DNA of 64,000 nucleotides from Branchiostoma floridae (taxonomy: Eukaryota; Chordata; Leptocardii; Amphioxiformes; Branchiostomatidae). The stretch is from contig NC_049987.1 in the NCBI RefSeq assembly GCF_000003815.2, forward strand, positions 10,360,307-10,424,306. Direction: 5' to 3'. The notes below the pieces were generated by a model. It worked only from the letters and a program-made list of their open reading frames with translations, searched no databases and was not told the origin of the DNA. Position 1 is the first letter of the stretch; each line of letters starts with the position of its first letter. The position numbers and the translations under genes were made by a program. Below, in pieces: positions 27,401 through 37,517 of the stretch.

Positions 27401-30400
27401 ACAAGACGAGAGGAAAGGAGAATTGTAGTTGCTTGGGAAGCTGCAATTGGGGATAAAGACTGTTATCGTGTCCAACTGAGTGACTGCAACGGTTTGGTTA
27501 AGGTGGGAGAAACAACAAAGACAACGTGGTCATCTGATGAACTTGAACCCGGGACTTTATACGTGATAAACGTTCAAACGGCTTGTGAAGGAGAAACTAG
27601 TGATGTGGCCACTATCGAAGTTCGGACAGTCGCATGTAGTCCGACGTCGGTTTACGTGGAAGATGTAACAGAGGAAACTATTTCTGTCACCTGGCCGGAC
27701 GCTGATGGAAACAAAGATAAATACAGTGTTCAAATCTACGATGAGGAGGGTATCGAGGTGTACAAGGATGAGTTAGCGCCAACTATTCTTGAGAAAACGT
27801 TCAAACGTTTGGTACCTGGACGGATGTATCAGATATGTATACAATCGCTCTGTGGCGAAGATGATCTGAGCACGTCTGCACCAATTTGGCAACATCAACG
27901 AACCAAAGTGGCACAGCCTGGTACTATCAGCATGAAGAACATAGAACTGGGCCGAATTTTCTTTTCTTGGGAAAAGTCAGTTGGTGACGTTGACCACTAC
28001 ACAGTAGACGTATCTTCAAGTGACCCTGGCGAAAACATTCCGAAGCTCGATCCAGTCGGTCGTGACCGTTGGTTGGAGTCCAATGCTGATGGCCTCACAG
28101 CGGGAAGGCTCTATACTATATCCGTGAAGGCGGTGAGTGGGGGTGATGTCAGTGAACCTCGAACAATTCGTATCAGAACCAAAGTTGATAAGCCAAGAGA
28201 GACTCATATAGCGGCTGTGGGAGAAAACACGTTAATGGTCACCTGGGACCAGGCAACAGGGGACAAAGACAGATACATGCTTGCGATAGAACCAAAGCAT
28301 GCCACCTGCACACCGGTAGAAGCCAATGATGACCTTGTTCAAATATTTACCAATCTTGTGCCTGGTACATTTTACAAGATTTCAATCACTACAGTAAAGA
28401 GTGGCTACTGTAGTGAGGTATCTTCCTGTAACGGGTGGACACGACCGTTGCCTCCATCTAGAACACGACTCTCAAACATTCTTGAAAAAAGGATCACAGT
28501 TTCATGGGATCATGTTCCTGAAGGTGGGTATGAAAAGTACAGAGTGTCAATTGATCCAGCCGATGCAGACGAACGCCTTTTATCAGCGGAGAACCAAGAA
28601 TGCGTCTTTGATGGCCTTACACCTGGTAGGGAATACACTGTTGGCGTAGTAGCAATTTGCGGGGATTGCCCGAGTAGACGTAAAATTTCTAAAATACGAA
28701 CTACTGTCAATACACCAAACCTTATCATTGAATCACAGAACGTTACCAAGAACTGCATCCCAGTGCGCTGGACACGGTCGGAAGGAGACTGTGACAAGTA
28801 CAAACTAACTATTTATACTGAAAAAGATGAGACGGAAACAAAATCAGTACCCATATTTATACCAAATGGGTCGCGTTTTGAACATACCTTTGACCCATTG
28901 GTTCCCGGTCGCGAGTACACAGTGTCTCTTGTTGCTATAAGTGGACGGGGCCATAGTAAACCGAGCCGTCGAGTTCAGAGGACAATAGTAGCTGAGCTAG
29001 CCAGCTTCAACCTCAGTTCTACAGAAGATTGCATTCATGTTGAATGGGAGAAAGCAGACGGTGATGCTTCGGGCTATCTCGTTACCCTGACCTCATCAGT
29101 TCCTTCTGACGAAGAGAAAAAGAAGTTCATTGGAAGTGATGAGACGTTAAAAACTTCGTTTAACCAACTGGTGCCCGGGCGTATTTACATCGTTACCATA
29201 CACACGGTAGTCAGACCAATACGCGGGGCTGATGTTTTCAGTAGCCCTGTGTCACATCAGAAGCGAACGGATGTCAAGCCACCCAAATTAAAGGTGGACA
29301 TGGTGACAAAAACAAGCATCCGAGTAAAATGGCCAGACGTTGTTGGAGATAGAGACGAATATCGATTACACTTAAGCCCCACTGACCAAACTCCTGTAAG
29401 ACTTGTTGTTGCAGCTGAAAAATCATCCCAAGACAAGGAGTACACCTTTGATGGTCTAGTTCATGGAAAACTTTATGAGATTACGGCTTTTACGATCAGT
29501 GGTGGTCAAGATAGCAAAGCGGAGACAATTAACGTACGGACGTTGGTATGCCCACCTAAGAACAGTCGACCAGGATCAACTAGGACATGTACCGCGATAT
29601 CAGTACAATGGGAGGAGCCGGATGGCGAGTATGATGGATTTTACCTTCGACTGTTTGATCCTTTTGATGTACAGCAGTCAAAAATTAGCAAAGACAAAGG
29701 TGAACTTTGCCACTCATTTGCGAACCTTGTTTCAGGCAGGAAATACACGATCACAATTGAAACTATGAATGAAGGAGAAAGAAGTGAAAGTGTAGAAATA
29801 CACATACAAACTGAAGTCGCAGATCCGGAAGGTTTAGTTGTGGTTCCTGACGGAGACGGAAAGCTTCGAGCGAGTTGGGAACATTGTGCAGGGGATAAAC
29901 GAGGCTATCTGATGATGATATCTCCCAATGATACCATTTCAGGCCCTACACGATTCATAAAACATAACAGCCCTCTTGAACACAACTTCAGTGGCCTTGT
30001 TCCCGGAAGAATGTATTCCATTACCCTATGTGCAGTTAGTTACGGAGAACAAAGCAAGGGAAAAAACAAGGAAGTGCGAGCAACAGTAGCGTCTCCTCAT
30101 AATGTATGTATAGATGCAAAAACCGAAAGAAGCATGTCTGTCAGCTGGTACGGTTCACAAGGAGAGGTTGATGGCTATTTAGTCAGTATTTCTGACGAGT
30201 CGGTGACATTGCAACAGGTTTGCATCAAGCACAGGGGCGCGGGTGTTCTGATGGGTTACACGTTTCCAGAATTGACACGGGGCGTATGTACAAGGTATCA
30301 GTCACTGCGATTAGAGAAGACGATAGCAGTTTGACCATCTCTCCACCGGCCTCCAGAACAGTTGTTAGCCAGCCCAATGGTGTTAAAATTGTGGAAGAGT

Positions 30401-33400
30401 CGGTTGACTCTATACTAGTCAGTTGGTTGGAGGCCAATGGTTGCAAGGATAGATACCACATTGAGATACTTGACGCATACGGCCCTCATTACCAAGAAGT
30501 TGAGGAAGTTGCCTTGCAAAGGGGCGAACGTGAAGCAAATGACATACCGTCGTATAGATATGTTTTCAAAAATCTAACCGCCGGAAAAAGATACCGTATC
30601 CGTGTCCTAGCTGAGAGTGGGAACGATACAAGTAAATGGACCACGACTTTCGGAAGGACAATACCTCTTCCGCCCGAAGGAATCGAGATTGTTACAAAAC
30701 AAGACACTGACATCGAAATCAGATGGAAACCAGGAAACGGGGAATATGACCAACACAATTTTTTTCTGTATAGTGAAAGAGTCCCAGAGGGCGTTGTGTC
30801 TGACTCCGAAGTCAGTGACAGAGCCACCAACTCACATTCTGAAACGAATATACCTGTGACAGATAGCGAAGACCGTGAAAGTGCACTCATTCACAAACAA
30901 TGGGCATGTGTCATGAGAGATCAGGAAACAGTACACATTTTCCGTGGATTGGAACATGGTCGCATGTACATGATAAGAATAACCACGAAGAGTGAAGACA
31001 AAGAAAGTGACCCAGAAGAAGTTAAGATCAGGACAACTGTGGATACCCCGAAGGACCTGAGAGAAACCTATCACGACGAAACGTGCATTGCCGTTGAATG
31101 GAATCACGCCAGGGGAGTAAAAGATAAATACTTAGTTCAAGTAGCATCAAGCAACTTCATCATTAATTCCGAATATATTGCGGCTGATGACCGTCTCGAA
31201 TGTACGTTTGATGGGCTATATCCTGGTCGTCTATATGCAGTTTCAGTACAAGCATGTTGCGGCGAGAGTTCGAGTAAACCCATCGAAAGGTATATGAGGA
31301 CAACGGCAATACCACCACAAAAAATCTCCATAGACGAAGTGAAAGAAAGGATGATAACAGTAACGTGGCCTGAAGCATGGTGTGACAAAGACCACTACAG
31401 AGTAACGCTTATCCCTGAAGGTGATGGAGGTCAGGGAGAAATACAAGACAGGGAAGTGAGTTGCGATATCCAGAGAAAGTACAGTTTTAGGAACCTTGTT
31501 CCTGGGCAGCTGTACAATATTTTTATCCGCACTTTAAGTGGTCGGAAAGAAAGCGAGTCCAGGCCAATCGATATTCAAAGACGAACTCTAGTAGCAAAAG
31601 CCAATAATCTTAAAGTTTCTGATGTTGACTACAAAAGTTTCACTGTTGAATGGGAACAAGCCGATGGTGTCCAAAATGGTTACAGAATAAACTTAAACCA
31701 TAACGGCCAACAGCAGCGGTCTAAGTATGTTGACGCAAGTGACGCTGTCCCTTTCAATGTTGTCTTTGATAACCTGACTGAAGGGAGATTATACACAATA
31801 CATGTCATCACGATTAGCGGAGAAGAAACAGCTACAGCTGAGATTTCCCAAAGGACCAAAGTGTGCCCACCCTCCAAAGTGCAGGTCATCAGACAGAACA
31901 CAGTACCTTCTAGTCAAGAGGATGTAACAGTTTCGTGGAGCCGACCCAGCGGGGATCTGAGTGGTTATCAGTTAGATATATTCGATTGCAAGAACAATGT
32001 TCAGCTGGACAAGTCAGTGTGTACCAAACATATTCGATATACATTCCAAGGTCTTGTTGCCGGGAGAAAGTACAGAATAGATTCAAGGACAATCAGCGGA
32101 GAAAAGGACAGTGATCTATGTAGCATTTATGAGCGGACAGTTCCCCGACCCCCAGATGACGTACAAATACCAGAACAAGACGTTTCCTTAAATAGCTTAA
32201 AGGTTACCTGGAAGCCACCAAGAGATAGTGACGAAGAATGCTATCTTTTGAGTATTCATAACACCAAGGGACTTGAAAAACAGGAGGTCGAAATACCTAA
32301 AGAACTAAATAAAAATGGAACACTTTCATCAAAAAGGTCAACTTCCAACGTGGATTTATGTGACACGCTAGAACATATTTTCAAAAACTTGACTGCGGGA
32401 ACAGAATACAGGTTGTCAGTGTTATCAGTAAGTGCAAAAGGTAGCACAAGTATGCCTAATGGAGAAAGAAAGAGCATACAAATCGAAAAGCAACAAATGA
32501 CACTTGTTGCTAAACCCATCCTTCATATAGATGAGAAAGACCCAGATCAGATACAGAAAAAAGCACTTCTCCTAACCTGGATACCTGGAGAAGGGAAAAC
32601 TGATGCATACTGTATCAGGATTTCACCCTTTGACAGGAGCAAAAGCGCTAAGACCTTGCTTGTTGACGAAGTCGAATCCTTTTGTACAAATTCAACATGT
32701 ATACACAGAGACGAAGACCAAAGACCTGACGACAGACTTTCGACAGGGGCGGACGCAGAGCGCCACTATCACCACAAAGTCGATGACCTAGGGTGTTTAA
32801 CAGAATACGAAGTCACAATGGCAGCGAGGAGTTACAAAGAAAAACGAAATGCCGATGGTACCCCAAAATTTGAACAATCAAACGAGAAAGCACATTGGAT
32901 TACCTTCACGAAACCAGATCCACCACAAAGAGAGAGAATATACTGCGGAAATGAGAGTTTCGACTCTTTTATGTTATACTGGCAGCCACCAAGAGACCCT
33001 GAATCTCGGAGAACTACACACAACTATAAAATCAGATACCAGAATATTTCTAAAGACATGCCAGCCACTGATTTGTATTCACAAGGCAATACCCATGTGA
33101 AGATTGAGAATACAGTGACCAATGCCAAGTACAGAATAGAGATTGCGTCGATAACGAAAGTAACAAACCACGACAAGATTGAAAGTGAGATAGAGAGTGA
33201 ATTTGTTGAAATGACGTATAGAACCCAGTCCCGGATGAAAAAATTCGCTAGGTACGTTGCCGCCGGCTTAATTCAGGTTTCAGTCATTGCAATCGTCTTT
33301 GCTAACTTCTCAACCTTTTTTGGTATATATTGTGGTAATTGTAATTGTTTTGGTACAGACGACTCTAATAGTCGAAGTGTAGACGAGTACCCAACTATAG

Positions 33401-33750
33401 CAACTAACTCAACGCCTACAGCAGGGACGGAGACGCTGGCTCCAAGTACTCAAAGCTGCCTTTTTGAAAAAGCATGGACTCCGTTTCTAAGTTTCGTTGC
33501 AATGCTTTTCATCTGGGTTATAGTCACTGTATTCACCATCGTATGCTTGGTCTTCTTGTACAAGTTGAAAGTAAGGGTAAAGACCTTTAAAAGCGACGAG
33601 GAGGCAAGAGTCGAAGGTGTGCAAAGAACCTTTGTTAAGGCAAGGGAAATACCAAGTGATTTTAGCATTGAAGAAATAGATAACACCATAGGTGACACAC
33701 TGGAGGAGGACAGCAGTGAAATTACCCAACTCCTGCCTGGCAATGGCTAG
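12000..33750 (+). CDS. Giant FN3-repeat membrane protein with N-terminal 2A motif
   Basis: Fourteen coding exons: 12000-12441, 12704-12784, 13245-13478, 13638-13934, 14189-14479, 15026-15295, 15524-15820, 15967-16026, 16187-16450, 17313-17573, 17913-18217, 18527-18601, 18974-19204 and 20235-33750. All splice junctions are phase 1 with GT-AG ends. Exon 1 holds an anchor and a 2A motif. Exons 2-13 give nine FN3 domains plus a 20-residue linker (exon 8). Exon 14 gives about 46 more FN3 domains, then two membrane segments and a short tail. The FN3 units (LTPGRxYTVSV, GDKDxY) resemble those of receptor phosphatases such as PTPRB/PTPRJ, but no phosphatase domain follows. Two single-base frame breaks (about 17976 and 30282) mean this copy may be a pseudogene, a damaged allele or an assembly error. 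Function unknown; adhesion or recognition is only a guess. Confidence 0.8.
12387..12431 (+). other. 2A ribosome-skipping motif (StopGo), DVEQNPGP
   Basis: The codons read LLRLLSSGDVEQNPG then P, matching the canonical 2A core D-(V/I)-E-x-N-P-G-P, preceded by a leucine-rich helix as in active 2A sequences. Skipping would occur between G (12426-12428) and P (12429-12431). Cellular 2A motifs are known from non-LTR retrotransposons and from some immune-type genes of sea urchin and amphioxus. Activity of this one is inferred from the motif alone. Confidence 0.85.
12704..19204 (+). CDS. Exons 2-13: nine FN3 domains in phase 1-1 exons
   Basis: Exons 2+3 (12704-12784, 13245-13478) and exons 12+13 (18527-18601, 18974-19204) each split one FN3 domain. 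Exons 4, 5, 6, 7, 9, 10 and 11 hold one whole domain each. Exon 8 (15967-16026) is a 20-residue linker rich in Glu and Lys. Every length except that of exon 11 is a multiple of three. The domains show the FN3 Trp after the B strand (VTWKN, VRWKK, MKWNP, VSWKE, LSWTS, VRWTD) and the tyrosine corner (LKPGTKYDIEV, LKPASYYKISV). Confidence 0.8.
13135..13160 (+). repeat. T9/G17 homopolymer junction
   Basis: A run of T (13135-13143) passes straight into a run of G (13144-13160) in intron 2 of the FN3 gene. It is a likely site of sequencing and replication slippage. Confidence 0.9.
14648..14925. repeat. CA-rich / TA-rich microsatellite
   Basis: A compound (CA)n, (CATA)n and (TA)n array fills intron 5 of the FN3 gene. 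It produces long open frames on both strands (Thr/His or Cys/Val repeats), which are compositional and not coding. Confidence 0.9.
16451..17312. other. Intron 9 of the FN3 gene
   Basis: The donor is GTTGGT, unusual but GT, and the acceptor is TTTCGCAG. No coding exon could be supported in between. Confidence 0.5.
17970..17980 (+). other. Frame break in FN3 exon 11
   Basis: Exon 11 (17913-18217) is 305 nt, whereas every other internal exon is a multiple of three with phase 1 at both ends. The entry frame reads an FN3 A/B-strand region ending ITAKWT. The C-strand onward (APVDATGIVGYKAQL to the phase-1 donor) is one frame back. One missing base near AAATGGAC at about 17976 restores both frames and the exon phase. 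Confidence 0.75.
19735..19988 (-). mobile_element. tRNA-derived SINE
   Basis: On the minus strand an A box TGGCCAAGTGG (19965-19975) and a B box GAGTTCGATCCC (19921-19932) are spaced as in a tRNA promoter, followed by a non-tRNA body. The flanks do not form an acceptor stem, so this is a SINE head and not a functional tRNA. Confidence 0.65.
19989..20153. mobile_element. Fold-back MITE
   Basis: Arms TAGCCTC...GACTTT(C/G)GGAGCG at the left and their complement at the right end (CGCTCCCAAAGTC..., GGAGGCTA) form an imperfect inverted repeat of about 40 bp. The arms share a TAGCCT start and the GGGAGCGG block with the element at 59601-59728, so both may belong to one family. Confidence 0.6.
20235..33750 (+). 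CDS. Single 13.5-kb exon: about 46 FN3 domains, two TM helices
   Basis: Entered from a phase-1 CCAG acceptor at 20234. I counted 36 tyrosine-corner motifs (L-x-PG-x-x-Y) before the frame break and about 10 after it, at 85-95 residue spacing, roughly 4,500 residues in all. The repeats share a core W..A.GDKD.Y and F.GLTPGR.YTVSV.TVSG..S. The last FN3 is followed by RMKKFAR and TM1 (about 33252-33333). A Ser/Thr-rich loop with an NST sequon and several Cys comes next, then TM2 (about 33480-33561), KLKVRVK and a 60-residue acidic tail with EITQLL. No introns interrupt it, in sharp contrast to the one-domain-per-exon 5' part. Confidence 0.85.
30275..30290 (+). other. Frame break in the giant FN3 exon
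   Basis: The upstream frame reads YTFPELT and then leaves the FN3 pattern, ending at 30334. The downstream frame, open from at least 30220, becomes FN3-like at GRMYKVSVTAIRE. The sequence TTGACACGGGGCG lacks one C relative to the LTPGR codons used in dozens of neighbouring repeats. No X-XXY-YYZ slippery heptamer with a following structure is evident, so a programmed frameshift is unlikely. Confidence 0.85.
33718..33735 (+). other. Acidic dileucine sorting motif in the C-terminal tail
   Basis: The tail ends EITQLLPGNG. E-x-x-x-L-L matches the [DE]xxxL[LI] consensus bound by AP adaptor complexes, which suggests endosomal or lysosomal trafficking if the tail is cytosolic. Confidence 0.5.
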
Positions 33751-36091
33751 CTCATTTCGTCGGGGTAGCCTATGGATCTGAGATAGTTCAAGACAATGAG
33801 ATTGAATTGGTGAATGCACTACATTTGAGTTGTTTCGTCTGTTTCCAGAAACAGACTCCTGGATCTTTGTAAGCTCTGCCTGTTTTCCTTAAAAATGTCC
33901 AGCCTAACATTACTCATTAATGACCTGCCTCAATGTGTATATGGCCAATATGGTGACATTTTATTAGGCATGGTCATTTGGTCTTGAACCACTGAATAAA
34001 ACCACCAATTGAGCGCATTGAACGATGTGGTTTGATGAAGTGCGCTTTACACACCAAATGACCAGGCCTGTATCGAGAAACAAACGAGTCCTGAACGTCA
34101 TTACCATATAGCCTATCCTATCTGACGCGCCCAACAGCTGCTTTTCAGTCGTTGAGTTTATTAATAAATTTGACTTCTCATGAAATCATTTCATTTTGTT
34201 ATTCATGTTCAGAAAATTTTGCAATTGGTTTGTCAAGACGCCCAAATAGTGCTGGGACAAACTTTGAAACGTGCTACAAATGTTTAATGAAACGGCTCAC
34301 CTCCCCTATATAATTCTGATATCTAACTACTTGATCATGAGAATTAACATTCTCCACTGGTGACACATCTATCGGTGTCATATGTTTTAAACCACTATGA
34401 AGGGGGGGGGGGCGCTCTGATGGTTTAATGTCATCTGGCTATATGATAATACCGTTTAGAGAATCGTTTTGTTCTGTAATGTCTATGACTAATTAGTGAA
34501 TATACATAACGTTACTGTTGAAAACATTTGATATATAAGCCAAACTTTTCCCACGTGTTATGAATGAATTATCTTAAAATTGTTGGTACTTGGTACTTAT
34601 GTTGTATGTATACATAGTGCGCAGTGTGACAGTTCACCTTGACATAATGTACAGCATGATCACCTATTCTTACACGAAAGATATGTACTTTTCTCTAGAT
34701 TATATTTGACTTTGTGGATAATACTTCACATCCAATGTCATCTAATTTAATGAAGTTTGCATCTCCTCTTTGCTAGTGTATTACTAGTATCTAATTCTAT
34801 CTCTTCAAATATATAGTTTTGCTGTTTAAAACTAGTGTATATCATTTTTCTTTTCATTCATCTTTTGTTGTGTTGAAAATCTTCAACTTTTCACAACCTA
34901 ACTTTTACAAGTTATTTTCAAGCAAGTTAGTACGATAGTGTATATGTACATATAAGCTACTAGTAAAAGTTGTTGCTTGAACATCAAACACCTCTTAGTC
35001 ATATTACAACCATTACAAGGAGAAACAAGAGTGTTCGGATATCTTTATTCTATCATCACAAATGGAAGCATTTGTACAGCTTGTCATTTATCTTGGAATA
35101 GTTAAGAGACAACTCATGGCTTACGTGTATTATAGACTGATCTCCCAGAAGATCTTTCGGTGACGAAATAATAACTGCCAGCCAAGATCTGGCTGTAGGA
35201 ACGTGTTAATTGGTAGTTACCATCACAAGATTTTGAAGATTTCTTTTGTATGAGGTATTTAGAATAAATGGCTATGTTTCCTGTACATGTACATCATCTA
35301 TGTAAAAAACATGGTTTGAATACACTACATGTGTATGTAAAAAAATCTGCCAGAAATAGCATATTCATTTTTGGGCCTGCCTCAAACTCCAAGAATATTA
35401 CACAAACTACTACTAGTACTTTTGTTTCACACTAGATACAAGGAAGCACAGCTTACTCCTTCTTACAGAAGCATAAGGTATAGAGTTTTCTGATAATTTG
35501 ATTTCTTAATTGTTAACATCAAATTACAAACCTGCATATTCAGACTGTATATCTAAATACCTATCTTAAATAGTAAGTTATACCATATTGCTTTTCATTT
35601 ATTGTCAACCTTCTATTCCATAAAGAAGTAAAACTGTCTACCACATGCATTCTACAAGATTTTAGTCCTCTACATAAAATGATTCTAAATTCAAGCTCTA
35701 AATCTAAACTTACTGAAAACATCTGTTTACATACAGAAGAAAAATTTCATTAGTCTGAACTCTTCATCATAATTGCTTTCACAGTTACAATAAGTAGTAG
35801 ACATTGTGTACAGCAAATCTTTTTTCTTGGCCAGCTATGCACACCAATCACTAATGACAGTCTTCAGCCAGCAGTTGTCAGGTCTTCTGTACAATTGCAC
35901 TGCAAAAATCTGAAAATAGAAACAAAACACTGTCTTAAAGTCAAATAATAAGGGATATGGTCTAGCATATGCCAGACATATAGTTATCAGAAACAAATAG
36001 TATCAGGAATGATTAAAACAATTTGAGAATAAACAGAGACAAAACAGATTTTCACAAACCTTGATGAAGGTATTTGTTCCCTGATTAGCAG
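33751..36091. other. Convergent 3' regions of the FN3 gene and COX17
   Basis: AATAAA at 33995-34000 and 34163-34168 are candidate cleavage signals for the FN3 gene. On the minus strand, TTTATT (AATAAA complement) at 35598-35603 and 35044-35049 could end COX17. No further gene is seen. Confidence 0.5.
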
Positions 36092-37340
36092 CTACACGTT
36101 GAAGCCCAAGCTTCTCATGCACTCTTTGTGAGCTTCTATGAGGTCTCCACAGTTCTCCTCTCCTTTCTCTATAATACTGTGGGTAAAAACAGCATACTTA
36201 GGTCAAAAACAAATGATTGTGTAATGTAGGTCAGAAAATGAAGTATTGTGTGATGTAGTGGATAATCAAGTCTATATATTTGGTTGGAATAAGCTCATGT
36301 CAGTGTGACAGTTTGAACTCCAAGTTAGTAACACCATGATATATTAGACAAGACATTCCATCACGCCTTACAACATGCTCTTTAGCATTCCCTCTTTTGC
36401 GACCCAGCCATATATTTAAAAGCAATTACCAAACTTACAGTCATGTCTATCCAGTTGACACTTTTAGGCCGCTATTTGATAGAGTACCTATTGCAATATT
36501 CTAAGTGACCCTAACAATCCTTTCTCAGTTACAGCTATAATGTTATATTTATAAATCATATACGATATGTCTAAATCGGGTCATTGACCTTCCCAGGCAT
36601 TTGCACTGTCATAGCTGTCATGCCTGTGGTCACGTACACAAATGGGAATTCATCTTTACAACAGAACTGAATTCAAGTCCGCATAACCCTAGCCAATGGA
36701 TATAGGTTAATCAAATATACTTTGCTCGTTTATTTGATTTCGGTCGTGAAGCCATGAATTGATTTTATGTCCAAAACCAATACTGGAACCTCACGAAAGT
36801 AGGTCAATCGTATAGTGGGTCACGTTCCCTAACAGCTGTGCTTGGGTGATATATAGACTCTAATAGAGGTTGAAGGGATCCTAGAGGTCACCAGACAAAC
36901 GTCCTTTGTTTGTGATGTCTTCTTCTCTTTGTTTTAAGACAAACTGACATTTCGGTAGAGTTACATCACTCTAAGGGTGGGAGGGGGGCGTATCACATGT
37001 TGCAAAGTTGCGTAAAGGCTAGCTTGTGATGCCAAAGGATTGTAGTAAATAAAATAGCTTCTCACTATTTCAAGGTGTAGTGAGCACAACAACATTGCAA
37101 GTCATTGTCTTTGCAAGCCATCCAGCGTTAGACGAAAACACATTATGCAGGTGTTCATAGCGAGTCTTAGCAGACGACAAGTTTAGCACGTTGCGTAACA
37201 ACATTGAAGCATGACTTGGCGAGAACTCACCACGCATCCCGGACCTTCTTAGTCTCTGGACAGGCGCAGCACGGCTTCAACTTGGGCTTCTCGCCTTCCC
37301 CGGCTTCTTGGACACCTTCTGGGGGCGCTGGATCCGACAT
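36092..37340 (-). CDS. COX17: Cytochrome c oxidase copper chaperone COX17
   Basis: Two coding exons on the minus strand, 37231-37340 and 36092-36176, give a 64-residue protein (the human one is 63). The split codon across the intron encodes a cysteine. C24-C25 in [11 protein letters not shown] are the copper-binding pair. C27/C37 and C46/C56 form the twin CX9C motif, and the C-terminus [15 protein letters not shown] is near-identical to vertebrate COX17. The family carries Cu(I) in the mitochondrial intermembrane space to SCO1 and COX11 for cytochrome oxidase assembly. Import is normally through MIA40, which suits the lack of a presequence. Confidence 0.97.
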
Positions 37341-37517
37341 AACTGTTAAAATTTGGCAAAACAATCGACTCCAAGTGAGACAAAAGACCTCAGATCGTCC
37401 TACAGAGCTTCACCTTCAGCTCGTACTCAGGGTTAGCTGGAAAAGTACCCTGGGAACGATGAATACTGGCAGCTGATTGGTTGGAATAGTATAGGGCTGT
37501 TCATCATCATCATCATC
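37341..37517. promoter_or_regulatory. Bidirectional promoter between COX17 and TAF13
   Basis: Only 177 bp separate the two start codons. The interval contains an inverted CCAAT box (CTGATTGGTTGG, about 37475-37486) and no clear TATA box, as expected for a housekeeping divergent promoter. Initiation sites are not visible from sequence. Confidence 0.6.

Noticed and set aside
30220-30334. Programmed -1 ribosomal frameshift joining the two long FN3 frames
   Set aside because: No slippery heptamer or downstream structure is evident, and the break coincides with a missing base in a highly repeated LTPGR codon block.
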